Below, one piece after another: positions 7,310-15,396 of a stretch of 64,000 bases of DNA (positions within the stretch are counted from its first letter, which is position 1; each line of letters begins with the position of its first letter). The stretch is from JBFKQC01 sp041627895 (lineage in GTDB: Bacteria > Pseudomonadota > Alphaproteobacteria > Rhodobacterales > Rhodobacteraceae), in assembly GCA_041627895.1 (NCBI GenBank), contig JBFKQC010000009.1:8968-72967 (forward strand), given 5' to 3'. The notes below the pieces were generated by a model, which ran no database searches, was not told the DNA's origin, and saw only the letters and a list, made by a program, of their open reading frames with translations. The position numbers were made by a program, and so were the translations under genes.

Positions 7310-8508
7310 GCGCGCCCTGGCTGCACATCGTCGGCATCGGCGAGGACGGCATGGACGGTCTTGTGCCCGCGACCCGCGCCGTGGTCGAGGCCGCCGAGGT
7401 GATCGTCGGCGGCGACCGGCATCACAGCCTATCGGAGGTCGTGACCGCCCAGCGGCTGGCCTGGCCGCATCCCTTCGACGCGCTGATCGGCGAGTTGCTG
7501 GCGCTCAAGGGCCGCCGCGTCGTGGTGCTGGCGACCGGCGATCCGCTGTGGTTCTCGGTCGGCGCGCGGATCGGGCGCGCGATCGACCCGGCCGAGATCA
7601 CCTATCACCCGCAGATCAGCGCGTTTCAGCTTGCCGCCGCGCGGATGGGCTGGAGCCTGGCCGATGTCGAGACGCTGACCGTGCATGGCCGCCCGGTCGA
7701 GCAGATGATCGCGTTCATCCAGCCCGACGCGCGGCTTCTGATCTTGACCACGGGCGAGGAGACCCCGGCGCAGATCGCCCGGTTCCTGACCGAACGCGGG
7801 TTCGGGCAATCGCCGATGACGGTGCTGGCCAGCATGGGCGGCGCGGCCGAGGTTCGCATCGACGGCGTCGCGGCAAGCTGGGACCAGGCGGTTCCCGCCT
7901 TCAACACGCTGGCGGTGGAATGCCGTGCCGCGCCGGACGCGGCGCTGCTGCCGCGGGTGCCGGGGCTGGCCGACGAGCTGTTCCGCCACGACGGCACGAT
8001 GACCAAGCAGGAGGTGCGCGCCGCGACGCTGGCCAGGCTGATGCCGATGCGCGGTGCGCTCTTGTGGGATATCGGAACCGGCTGCGGATCGGTCGCGGTC
8101 GAGTGGATGCGCGGCGCGCGCTATGCCCGCGCCATCGGCATCGAGCCGCGCGCCGACCGGCGCGAAATGGCGGCGGCGAACGCGCTGGCGCTGGGCACTC
8201 CCAAGCTGGAAATCGTCGCGGGCGAGGCGCCGGCGGCGCTGGCGGCGCTGGAGCCGCCGGATGCGGTGTTTATCGGCGGCGGGCTGTCGGAAGAGGTGGT
8301 CGACCATGCCTGGGCGGCGCTGCGCCCGCTGGGGCGGCTGGTCTCGAACGCGGTGACGCTCGAATCCGAGGCGCTGCTGCTCGATCTGCACAAACGCCTG
8401 GGCGGGCAACTGGTGAAGCTGCACGTGCACCGCGCCGCGCCGGTGGGCGGGCTGACCGGCTGGCGCCCCCTGATGCCGGTGACGCAATGGAGCCTGGTCA
8501 AGCGATGA
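7306..8508 (+). CDS. cobL: Precorrin-6Y C5,15-methyltransferase (decarboxylating) CobL, a CbiE-CbiT fusion
   Basis: Bifunctional enzyme of 400 residues. The N-terminal half (about 1-200, starting WLHIVGIGEDG) is the CbiE-type tetrapyrrole methylase that methylates C-5; the C-terminal half (about 210-395) is a CbiT-type Rossmann methyltransferase with SAM motif LLWDIGTGCGSVAVEW, which decarboxylates the C-12 acetate and methylates C-15. The fused form is typical of alphaproteobacterial cob operons. Translation is coupled to cobH through ATGA, and its TGA overlaps an ATG at 8505 that opens a 23-codon ORF. Confidence 0.95.
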   Translation: MSAPWLHIVGIGEDGMDGLVPATRAVVEAAEVIVGGDRHHSLSEVVTAQRLAWPHPFDALIGELLALKGRRVVVLATGDPLWFSVGARIGRAIDPAEITYHPQISAFQLAAARMGWSLADVETLTVHGRPVEQMIAFIQPDARLLILTTGEETPAQIARFLTERGFGQSPMTVLASMGGAAEVRIDGVAASWDQAVPAFNTLAVECRAAPDAALLPRVPGLADELFRHDGTMTKQEVRAATLARLMPMRGALLWDIGTGCGSVAVEWMRGARYARAIGIEPRADRREMAAANALALGTPKLEIVAGEAPAALAALEPPDAVFIGGGLSEEVVDHAWAALRPLGRLVSNAVTLESEALLLDLHKRLGGQLVKLHVHRAAPVGGLTGWRPLMPVTQWSLVKR

Positions 8509-8576
8509 CGGCGCCCGCGGCCAGCGCCGGCGTCCCGTATCCGCGGCGGCAAGCAGCCCGGCGGGGGGCCTCGTGA
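8505..8576 (+). CDS. Possible 23-codon relay ORF linking cobL and cobI
   Basis: The ATG at 8505 overlaps the cobL stop (ATGA) and the frame runs 23 codons to a TGA at 8574-8576 that overlaps the GTG start of cobI (GTGA). The predicted peptide is Ala/Arg/Pro-rich and matches no family I know. Its only evident meaning is positional: ribosomes finishing cobL could restart here and again at cobI. It may simply be spacer DNA whose frame happens to be open; it does not contain the 19-bp REP core found elsewhere in the locus. Confidence 0.35.
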   Translation: MTAPAASAGVPYPRRQAARRGAS

Positions 8577-9277
8577 CCGGCGGCACGCTTTACGGTGTGG
8601 GCGTCGGGCCGGGGGACCCGGAGCTGATCACCCTGAAGGCGGCGCGGCTGATCGCGGCGGCGCGGGTCGTTGCCTATCCGGCGCTGGCCGGCGCGGACAG
8701 CCTTGCCCGGGCGATTGCCGCCGGACTGATCGCGCCGGGCACGCGCGAGATCGTCATGGACGTGCCGATGACCGCGGCGCGCGGGCCGGCGCAGGCGGCC
8801 TATGACGCGGGCGCGGCAGCGATCGCGGCAGCGCTGGAGGCGGGCGAGGACGTGGTCTGTCTCTGCGAGGGCGATCCGTTCTTCTACGGCTCGTTCATGT
8901 ATCTCAACGCCCGCCTTGCGCCGCGCTTCGCGGTCGAGGTGGTGCCCGGCGTCTCGTCGCTGACCGCCTGCGCCGCGCGCGCGGGCCTGCCGCTGGCGGC
9001 GCGGAACGAGCGGATCACCGTGCTGCCGGGGCCGCTGCACGCGGACGAGCTTGCGCGCCGGATCGAGGGCGCCGAGACCGTCGCGGTACTGAAGGTCGGG
9101 CGGCACCTTCGGAAGCTGCGCGAGGTGATCGCGCGGCTCGGGCTGCTGGACCGTGCCGTCTATGTCGAGCGAGCGACGCTGGCGGACGAGCGGGTCTGCC
9201 CGCTGGCCGAGGCGCCCGAGGCGGCGCCGTATTTCTCGATGATCCTGATCGCGAAGGGGGCCGATCCATGGCTGTAG
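8573..9277 (+). CDS. cobI: Precorrin-2 C20-methyltransferase CobI/CbiL
   Basis: SAM-dependent tetrapyrrole methylase of 234 residues making precorrin-3A from precorrin-2. The N-terminal loop VGVGPGDPELITLKA and the central segment CEGDPFFYGSFMY are diagnostic for the family. It starts with GTG at 8573, behind a run of G that can serve as ribosome-binding site and overlapping the end of the 23-codon relay ORF. The 3' end overlaps cbiG-cobJ by 10 bases. Confidence 0.94.
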   Translation: MTGGTLYGVGVGPGDPELITLKAARLIAAARVVAYPALAGADSLARAIAAGLIAPGTREIVMDVPMTAARGPAQAAYDAGAAAIAAALEAGEDVVCLCEGDPFFYGSFMYLNARLAPRFAVEVVPGVSSLTACAARAGLPLAARNERITVLPGPLHADELARRIEGAETVAVLKVGRHLRKLREVIARLGLLDRAVYVERATLADERVCPLAEAPEAAPYFSMILIAKGADPWL

Positions 9278-11127
9278 CTCCGGTGGTTCTGGCGCTGTCG
9301 CGCACGGGCGAGGCGACGGCGCATCGCGTCGCCGCGGCGCTTGGCGCAAAGGTCCATGGCCGCGAGGGGCGGGTTGCCAGGGCCGATGCGTTCTTTCCGG
9401 ATGCGCTGGAACAGGCGCGCGGGCTGTTCGCCGCCGGGGTGCCGGTGGTGGGGATCTGCGCCGCGGGCATCCTGATCCGCGCCGTGGCGCCGCTTTTGGC
9501 CGACAAGCGCGCCGAGCCGCCGGTGGTGGCGGTCTCGGACGACGGCGCATCGGTGGTGCCGCTTCTTGGCGGGCACCGTGGGGCGAACCGGCTGGCGCGG
9601 CAGATCGCCGAGGCGCTGGGCGGACGCGCGGCGGTGACGACCGCGGGCGACCTCGCGCTGGGGATCGCGCTGGACGAGCCGCCGCCGGGCTGGCGGCTGG
9701 CCAATCCGGACCACGCGAGGGCAGCGATGGCGGCGCTGTTGTCGGGCGGCGGGGCGCGGGTGACGGGGGACGAGGCGGACAGCGCGGACTGGCTTGACCT
9801 GCTGCCGGCGGGCGACGCGGTCGAGATCGTCTGTACGATGGAACCGGTTTCGCCCCGCATGGACACAACGCTGGTGTTTCACCCCCAACGGGCGGTGCTG
9901 GGCGTGGGCTGCGCGCGGAACTGCCCGCCCGCAGACCTGGCGGCGCTGGCCGAGGGGCTGCTGGCCGACGCTGGGCTTGCCCCGGACGCGCTGGCCGCGA
10001 TCGCCACGGTGGACCTGAAGGCGGACGAGCCCGCAGTGCTGGACCTGTCGCGGCAGCTCGGCGCGCCGCTCAGGCTGTTCGCGCCGGCGGAGCTGGAGGC
10101 AGAAACGCCGCGGACGGCAAGCCCGTCGGACGTGGTCTTTGCCGAGATCGGCTGCCACGGCGTGGCCGAGAACGCGGCGCTGGCGGCGGCGGGGACGACG
10201 GCGCGTCTTCGGATGCCGAAGCGCAAGTCCGCGATGGCGACCGTGGCGCTGGCAGAGGCGCCGGCGCCGATCGCCGCGCCCGCAGGCCATCCGCGCGGGC
10301 GGCTGGCGATCGTCGGGATCGGACCCGGGCAGGCGGCATGGCGCACGCCCGAGGCGTCGCGGCTGATCGCCGGGGCGGAGGAACTGGTGGGCTACGGGCT
10401 TTACATCGACCTCCTGGGGCCGCTGGCCGCCGGAAAGCCGCGCCACGATTTCCCGCTGGGCGGCGAGGAGGCGCGCTGCCGGTTCGCGCTGGAGCGCGCG
10501 GGCGAGGGGCGTTCGGTGGCGCTGGTCTGTTCGGGCGATGCGGGGATCTACGCGATGGGCGCGCTGGTCTACGAGCTTCTGGACCGGGCCGAGCACGGCG
10601 TCAGCGACGCGGCGCGGCGCGTCGAGGTGGTCGCGGCGCCCGGCATCTCGGCGCTGCAGGCGGCGGCGGCGCGGGCCGGGGCGCCGCTCGGCCACGACTT
10701 CTGCGCGATCTCGCTTTCCGATCTGCTGACCCCGCGCGAGGACATCCTGCGCCGGGTGCGGGCGGCGGCGGAGGGCGATTTCGTGATCGCGTTCTACAAC
10801 CCGGTCTCGAAGCGGCGGCGCGACCTGCTGGCGCTGGCCCGCGATATCCTGCTGGAGCATCGGCCGGCGGAGTGCCCGGTGGTGCTGGCGCAGTCGCTGG
10901 GGCGGCCGGAGGAGCGGCTGGTGCACCGGCGGCTCGACGAATTGCAGGTCGGCGAGGTGGACATGCTGACATTGGTGCTGGTCGGCTCGTCGCAGTCGCG
11001 CCTCTGGCACTCGGGCGAGGGGCCGCGGGTCTACACGCCGCGGGGCTATGCGAAAAAGCTGGACGACGCGCGCCGCTCGCCGCAAGCGGCATCGCCCCGC
11101 CCGCCGTCCCGCGGGAGCGCGCGGTGA
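9268..11127 (+). CDS. cobJ: CbiG-CobJ fusion: cobalamin biosynthesis protein plus precorrin-3B C17-methyltransferase
   Basis: Fusion of 619 residues. Residues about 1-330 are CbiG-like: an N-terminal CbiG part (GICAAGILIRAVAPLL ... LLGGHRGAN) and a CbiG C-terminal domain (VLGVGCARNCP). CbiG opens the delta-lactone and releases acetaldehyde in the early-cobalt pathway. Residues about 343-590 are CobJ/CbiH, beginning LAIVGIGPGQ, with CSGDAGIYAMG and FYNPVSKRR. The last dozen residues (SPRPPSRGSAR) come from REP-like copy 3. It overlaps cobI at the 5' end and cobM at the 3' end (GTGA). Fused CbiG in a locus with CobL and CobM names marks a hybrid between the two textbook pathways. Confidence 0.93.
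   Translation: MAVAPVVLALSRTGEATAHRVAAALGAKVHGREGRVARADAFFPDALEQARGLFAAGVPVVGICAAGILIRAVAPLLADKRAEPPVVAVSDDGASVVPLLGGHRGANRLARQIAEALGGRAAVTTAGDLALGIALDEPPPGWRLANPDHARAAMAALLSGGGARVTGDEADSADWLDLLPAGDAVEIVCTMEPVSPRMDTTLVFHPQRAVLGVGCARNCPPADLAALAEGLLADAGLAPDALAAIATVDLKADEPAVLDLSRQLGAPLRLFAPAELEAETPRTASPSDVVFAEIGCHGVAENAALAAAGTTARLRMPKRKSAMATVALAEAPAPIAAPAGHPRGRLAIVGIGPGQAAWRTPEASRLIAGAEELVGYGLYIDLLGPLAAGKPRHDFPLGGEEARCRFALERAGEGRSVALVCSGDAGIYAMGALVYELLDRAEHGVSDAARRVEVVAAPGISALQAAAARAGAPLGHDFCAISLSDLLTPREDILRRVRAAAEGDFVIAFYNPVSKRRRDLLALARDILLEHRPAECPVVLAQSLGRPEERLVHRRLDELQVGEVDMLTLVLVGSSQSRLWHSGEGPRVYTPRGYAKKLDDARRSPQAASPRPPSRGSAR
11070..11122. repeat. REP-like palindromic element, copy 3, at the cobJ/cobM junction
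   Basis: The 19-bp core at 11093-11111 is identical to copies 1 and 2. It is preceded by a short hairpin (CCGCT at 11073-11077 with AGCGG at 11085-11089). It encodes the C-terminal tail of the CbiG-CobJ fusion and ends just before the cobM GTG start. Confidence 0.6.
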
Positions 11128-11945
11128 CCGTCTGGTTCATCGGGGCGGGGCCGGGGGACCCGGAACTGCTGACACTGAAGGCGCAGCGGATCATCGCGGC
11201 CTGTCCGGTCTGCCTTTATGCCGGCTCGCTGGTGCCGGCGGAGGTGGTGGCGGGCGCGCCGGCCGGCGCGCGCGTGCTGGACACCGCGGCGATGACGCTG
11301 GACGAGACCCACGCCGAGATCGTCGCAGCCCACGAGCGGGGCGCGGACGTCGCACGGGTGCATTCCGGCGACCCCTCGCTTTACGGCGCCATCGCCGAGC
11401 AGATCCGGCGGCTGCGCGCCGACGCCATCCCCTACGAGATCGTGCCGGGCGTGCCGGCCTATGCCGCCGCCGCGGCCGCCCTGGGGCAGGAATTGACGAT
11501 TCCCGAGATCGCGCAGTCCATCGTGCTGACCCGGATGTCGATGAAATCGACGGCGATGCCGGGGGGCGAGCGGCTGGAGAATTTCGCGCGCACCGGCGCG
11601 ACGCTGGCGATTCATCTCGGCATCCGGGCGCTGCGCGAGATCGAGCGCCAGCTGATCCCGCATTACGGCGCGGCATGTCCGGTCGTGGTGGCCTACCGGG
11701 TGGGCTGGCCGGACCAGATGCTGCTGCGCGGAACTTTGGGCGATATCCGCGAGAAGGTGCGCGCCGCCAAGATCACCCGCACCGCGCTGATTCTCGTCGG
11801 CCCGGCGCTGGAGGCGGGACGCGATTTCCGCGAAAGCGCGCTTTACGATCCCTCGATTCCGCACCTATTGCGGCCCCGCGCGGCGGAAACACGGCCGCAG
11901 GCCCGCAACGCAAGCGGAAAAAACCGCGGGGTCACAAAAGCTTAA
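11124..11945 (+). CDS. cobM: Precorrin-4 C11-methyltransferase CobM/CbiF
   Basis: Tetrapyrrole methylase of 273 residues that methylates C-11 of precorrin-4. It starts with the GTG at 11124 overlapping the cobJ stop; VWFIGAGPGDPELLTLKAQR follows immediately, as in the family. Other signatures are CLYAGSLVP, VHSGDPSLYGAI and the conserved MSMKSTAMP region. The reading frame is open far upstream, but that is only the shadow of cobJ. It is the last recognisable gene of the plus-strand cob operon. Confidence 0.95.
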   Translation: MTVWFIGAGPGDPELLTLKAQRIIAACPVCLYAGSLVPAEVVAGAPAGARVLDTAAMTLDETHAEIVAAHERGADVARVHSGDPSLYGAIAEQIRRLRADAIPYEIVPGVPAYAAAAAALGQELTIPEIAQSIVLTRMSMKSTAMPGGERLENFARTGATLAIHLGIRALREIERQLIPHYGAACPVVVAYRVGWPDQMLLRGTLGDIREKVRAAKITRTALILVGPALEAGRDFRESALYDPSIPHLLRPRAAETRPQARNASGKNRGVTKA

Positions 11946-11992
11946 CTTGACGGAAACCGGTCTTGCCTGATCTTTTGCACGAGCGAAGGGGT

Positions 11993-12364
11993 ATGACGAT
12001 GACCGATTTCCTGCCGAAGGAAGTCCGCGAGGGACTGGAGGCCGCGCGCAAGGCCGAGTTGAAGCGCGGCAGCCGCCTGCGCGTGCATGTCGGCGACGAG
12101 GTGTATCCGGTGCTCCGCTTCTGGGACGGCGGCTTTGCGCTCGATGCCGAGAACGCGCCGCATCTGCGCGGGCTGGTCGACCTCTACCACGGCGGCGTGC
12201 ATTTGTATCAATGCCTGATCGTGGCAAGCTCGGAAGAAGACGGCGAGATGCTGTTCGAGTTCAAGCGCAACACCGCGGCCGTCGACAGGGCGCCGCTGGA
12301 TTTCTACCGCGACGAGGGTGCGCCGGTCGCGCTGCTGGGCCGGTCGGGTTCGTCCGGCGGGTGA
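11993..12364 (+). CDS. Conserved hypothetical protein, about 123 residues
   Basis: Acidic soluble protein with no signal peptide or membrane segment. The N-terminus (TDFLPKEVREGLEAARKAELKR) looks helical. A beta-rich middle follows, with SRLRVHVGDEVYPVLRF and LVDLYHGGVHLYQCLIV, and a C-terminal DRAPLDFY. I recognise the style of a Rhodobacterales conserved hypothetical; the middle is loosely like a PilZ barrel but the RxxxR and D/NxSxxG motifs are absent, so I do not call it PilZ. ATG 11993 follows a purine-rich GCGAAGGGG; a possible -35 TTGACG lies at 11947-11952. It follows cobM by 47 bp. Confidence 0.7.
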   Translation: MTMTDFLPKEVREGLEAARKAELKRGSRLRVHVGDEVYPVLRFWDGGFALDAENAPHLRGLVDLYHGGVHLYQCLIVASSEEDGEMLFEFKRNTAAVDRAPLDFYRDEGAPVALLGRSGSSGG

Positions 12365-12379
12365 TGCGCGCCGCGGCGC

Positions 12380-13549
12380 TCAGCCGGCGAAGGCGTCGGC
12401 GAGCCGCGAAACCGCTTCCTCGACCAGGCTGCGCCGTGTGGCGATGTTGAACCGCATGAAGCTTTCGCCGCCGGTGCCGAGCGTGTGGCCCGGCGTCGGC
12501 GCGACCCTGGCCTTGCGGTAGATGCGGTCGGCGAATTCCTCGCGTTTCAGCCCGGTTCCGGCGAAATCGACCCAGGCGAGGTAGGTCGATTGCATCGGCA
12601 TCGCCCGCAGGCCGGGGATCGCGTCGATGCGTTCCCTGAACAGCCGCGCGTTGCCCTCGATATAGGCGCAAAGCTCGTCGACATAGGCCGCGCCTTCGGG
12701 CGAGTAGGCCGCGCGCGTCAGCATCACGCCGAACAGGTTCGGCCCGATGTTGAAGCCGTGATGGAACTTGCGGAACCGCGCGTGCAGGTCCGGGTCCGGG
12801 ATCGTGACGGTGCCGGTCCTGAGGCCCGCGATGCTGAAGGTCTTCGAGGCCGAGGTGATCACCACCATCCGATCCAGGATATCGGGCGCGGCGAGCGGCA
12901 TCGGGATGTGCCGCTGCGCGGAAAACGTCAGGTCCTGGTGCACCTCGTCCGAGACCAGCACAAGATCGTGGCGCCGGCAGAAATCCGCGACCTCGCGCAG
13001 CTCGTCCTGGCGCCAGACCCGGCCCGCGGGATTGTGCGGCGAACACAGCAGCACCAGTTTCTCGCGCCCCGTCATCCGCGCCTCGTAGGCGTCGAAATCC
13101 ATCGCATAGACACCGTCGGCGCCGATCTTCAGCGGCAGTTCGGTGACGACCCGGTCCGCCGCGGTGATCTTGTTGGCGAACTCGTGATAGACCGGCGTGA
13201 AGGTGACGACATGGTCGCCGGGATCGGTGAAGCAATGGATCAGCATCGCGATGCCGTTGCCCAGGCCGAACGTGGTGAGCATGCGGTCGGTCGCGGCCTC
13301 CCAGCCGTGGCGGGTCTTCATCCAGCGGGCGACGGCGTCGTAATATTCGTCGATCCCGGTGAAATAGCCGAAATGCCCATTGTCGACGAGCCGCTGCGCC
13401 TCGGCCCTCAGGAAATCCGGCGCGTCGAAGTCCTTGTCGGCGATCCACATCGCGATGCCGTCGTCGGGGCTGACGCCGAAGGCGCGCTGCATCAGGTCCC
13501 ATTTCGAGGAATGGACGCGGCGCCGGTCGATAACATCGTCGAAATTCAT
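12380..13549 (-). CDS. PatB/MalY-family PLP-dependent C-S lyase (cystathionine beta-lyase-like aminotransferase)
   Basis: Fold-type I PLP enzyme of 389 residues. The N-terminal block (KWDLMQRAFGV ... AMWIADKDFDAPDFLRA) is the PatB/MalY signature, and the PLP lysine is in ITSASKTFSIAGLRTG. Family members cleave cystathionine or cysteine conjugates to pyruvate, ammonia and a thiol; the true substrate cannot be read from sequence. It is convergent with the preceding hypothetical gene and divergent from def. Confidence 0.9.
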   Translation of the reverse strand: MNFDDVIDRRRVHSSKWDLMQRAFGVSPDDGIAMWIADKDFDAPDFLRAEAQRLVDNGHFGYFTGIDEYYDAVARWMKTRHGWEAATDRMLTTFGLGNGIAMLIHCFTDPGDHVVTFTPVYHEFANKITAADRVVTELPLKIGADGVYAMDFDAYEARMTGREKLVLLCSPHNPAGRVWRQDELREVADFCRRHDLVLVSDEVHQDLTFSAQRHIPMPLAAPDILDRMVVITSASKTFSIAGLRTGTVTIPDPDLHARFRKFHHGFNIGPNLFGVMLTRAAYSPEGAAYVDELCAYIEGNARLFRERIDAIPGLRAMPMQSTYLAWVDFAGTGLKREEFADRIYRKARVAPTPGHTLGTGGESFMRFNIATRRSLVEEAVSRLADAFAG

Positions 13550-13645
13550 GGCATGTCCGTGCGAGTGGTGCCGGGCAGGCTAGCCGTTCCCGCGCGCGGC
13601 GCAAGGCAGATTGCGCATGCCCGGGTCATCGCCTACATGGGCGCC

Positions 13646-14173
13646 ATGAGCCTTTTGCCGATCATCATCCATCCCGACCCGCGGCTGAAGAAGGTCTGCG
13701 CCCCGGTCGAGGACATCACGCCCGAGCTGGGCAAGCTCGCCGAAGACATGCTGGCGACGATGTACGACGCGCCGGGGATCGGGCTGGCCGCGCCGCAGGT
13801 CGGCGTGCTGAAGCGGATGCTGGTGATGGACTGCGTCAAGGACGACGACGCGCCGCACAGGCCGATGGTTCTGATCAACCCCGAAGTCACCTGGGTTTCG
13901 GAAGAGCGCAACACCTACGAAGAGGGCTGCCTGTCGATCCCCGAGCAGTTCGCCGACGTCGAACGGCCCGCCGCGGTGCGGGTGCGCTGGACCGGGCTGG
14001 ACGGCAAGGCGCAGGAAGAGCGGTTCGACGGGCTGTGGGCGACCTGCGTGCAGCACGAAATCGACCATCTCGACGGAAAGCTGTTCATCGACTACCTGAC
14101 GGCGCTGAAGCGGCAGCTGATCACCCGCAAGATGGTCAAGCTGAAGCGCGAGAGGGCGCGCGCGTCGGCCTGA
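13646..14173 (+). CDS. def: Peptide deformylase
   Basis: Cytosolic metalloenzyme of 175 residues that removes the formyl group from nascent N-terminal methionine. All three motifs are present: GIGLAAPQ (from residue 44), EEGCLSIP (metal Cys95) and QHEIDHLDG (His137, Glu138, His141). The ATG at 13646 matches the family N-terminus (LLPIIIHPDPRL); the longer open frame upstream is antisense to the neighbouring aminotransferase gene. No fmt follows here; instead trxB lies convergently downstream. Confidence 0.96.
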   Translation: MSLLPIIIHPDPRLKKVCAPVEDITPELGKLAEDMLATMYDAPGIGLAAPQVGVLKRMLVMDCVKDDDAPHRPMVLINPEVTWVSEERNTYEEGCLSIPEQFADVERPAAVRVRWTGLDGKAQEERFDGLWATCVQHEIDHLDGKLFIDYLTALKRQLITRKMVKLKRERARASA

Positions 14174-14260
14174 GCGTCGTGCCGATTCCTGGGATCGCGA
14201 TCGAGGCCGCGCGCATCCGGCCATTCCCACGGATGGATTCTCACACGGGCACGGTCCGCG

Positions 14261-15229
14261 CTATTCCGCCGCCTTCACCTCGGCATCGGCGCCCAGCTCG
14301 GCAAGGAACTTTTCGGCCTCCAGCGCCGCCATGCAGCCCATGCCGGCACTGGTCACGGCCTGGCGGTAGATGTGGTCGGTCAGGTCGCCCGCCGCAAAGA
14401 CGCCGGGGATCGAGGTGGCCGTGCTGTCCGGCCTGGTGACGACATAGCCGCCCAAATGGGTTTCCAGCTGGTCGCGCACCAGCTCGCTTGCCGGCGCGTG
14501 GCCGATGGCGACGAAGAACCCGGCGCAGGGCACCTCGGTGATCGCGCCGGTCTTGACGTGCCTGGCGCGCACCCCCTCGACGCCTTTGGGATCGTCGCTG
14601 CCCACGACCTCGTCGACGACATGGTCCCACAGGAACTCGACCTTTGGGTTGTTGAACAGGCGGTGCTGCAGGATTTTCTCGGCGCGCAGCTCGTCGCGGC
14701 GGTGGATCAGCGTGACCTTGCTGGCGAATTTCGTCAGGAACAGCGCCTCTTCCGCGGCGGTGTTGCCGCCGCCGATCACCACGACTTCCTTGCCGCGATA
14801 GAAGAACCCGTCGCAGGTGGCGCAGGCCGAGACGCCGAAGCCCTTGAAATGCTCCTCGGACGGCAGGCCCAGCCACTTGGCCTGCGCGCCGGTGGCCAGG
14901 ATCACCGCGTCGGCCGTGTAGGTGATGCCGCCGTCGCCCTTTGCAACGAAGGGCCGCCGGCCCAGGTCGATCTCGGCGATGTGGTCGGCGATGACGTCGG
15001 TGCCGACGGCGCGCGCGTGTTCCTCCATCCGCACCATCAAGTCGGGGCCCTGCACCTCGGTGTCGCCGGGCCAGTTCTCGACCTCGGTGGTGATCGTCAG
15101 CTGCCCGCCGGGCTGGATGCCCTGGATCAGCACGGGCTCCAGCATCGCGCGGCTCGCATAGACCGCGGCGGTATAGCCCGCCGGGCCCGAGCCGATGATC
15201 AGAACCTTGCTGTGCCGCGTCTCGCCCAT
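14261..15229 (-). CDS. trxB: Thioredoxin-disulfide reductase
   Basis: FAD/NADPH flavoprotein of 322 residues that keeps thioredoxin reduced. The FAD loop is IIGSGPAGYTAA (residues 11-22), the redox pair is CATC (Cys136, Cys139), the NADPH fold carries VVIGGGNTAAEEA, and the C-terminus has GVFAAGDLTD. ATG 15229 begins the family-typical N-terminus; an extended open frame upstream is not protein-like. It is convergent with def. A thioredoxin-TPR protein, not a classical TrxA, is encoded far away at 39508. Confidence 0.96.
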   Translation of the reverse strand: MGETRHSKVLIIGSGPAGYTAAVYASRAMLEPVLIQGIQPGGQLTITTEVENWPGDTEVQGPDLMVRMEEHARAVGTDVIADHIAEIDLGRRPFVAKGDGGITYTADAVILATGAQAKWLGLPSEEHFKGFGVSACATCDGFFYRGKEVVVIGGGNTAAEEALFLTKFASKVTLIHRRDELRAEKILQHRLFNNPKVEFLWDHVVDEVVGSDDPKGVEGVRARHVKTGAITEVPCAGFFVAIGHAPASELVRDQLETHLGGYVVTRPDSTATSIPGVFAAGDLTDHIYRQAVTSAGMGCMAALEAEKFLAELGADAEVKAAE

Positions 15230-15396
15230 CGCCGTATCCCCCGATAAATCTGCCCCGATATAGGTGGCACCACGTCCGGGCGCAATCGCGAGACGCGGCG
15301 CGAAAGAATCTGCTAGGCTGTCCGGACGATGGTTGCGGTGGGCGGCGCGTTCCGGCCGCCGAATAGAACGAAACCGATTCAAGCGAAGGAAATCCC

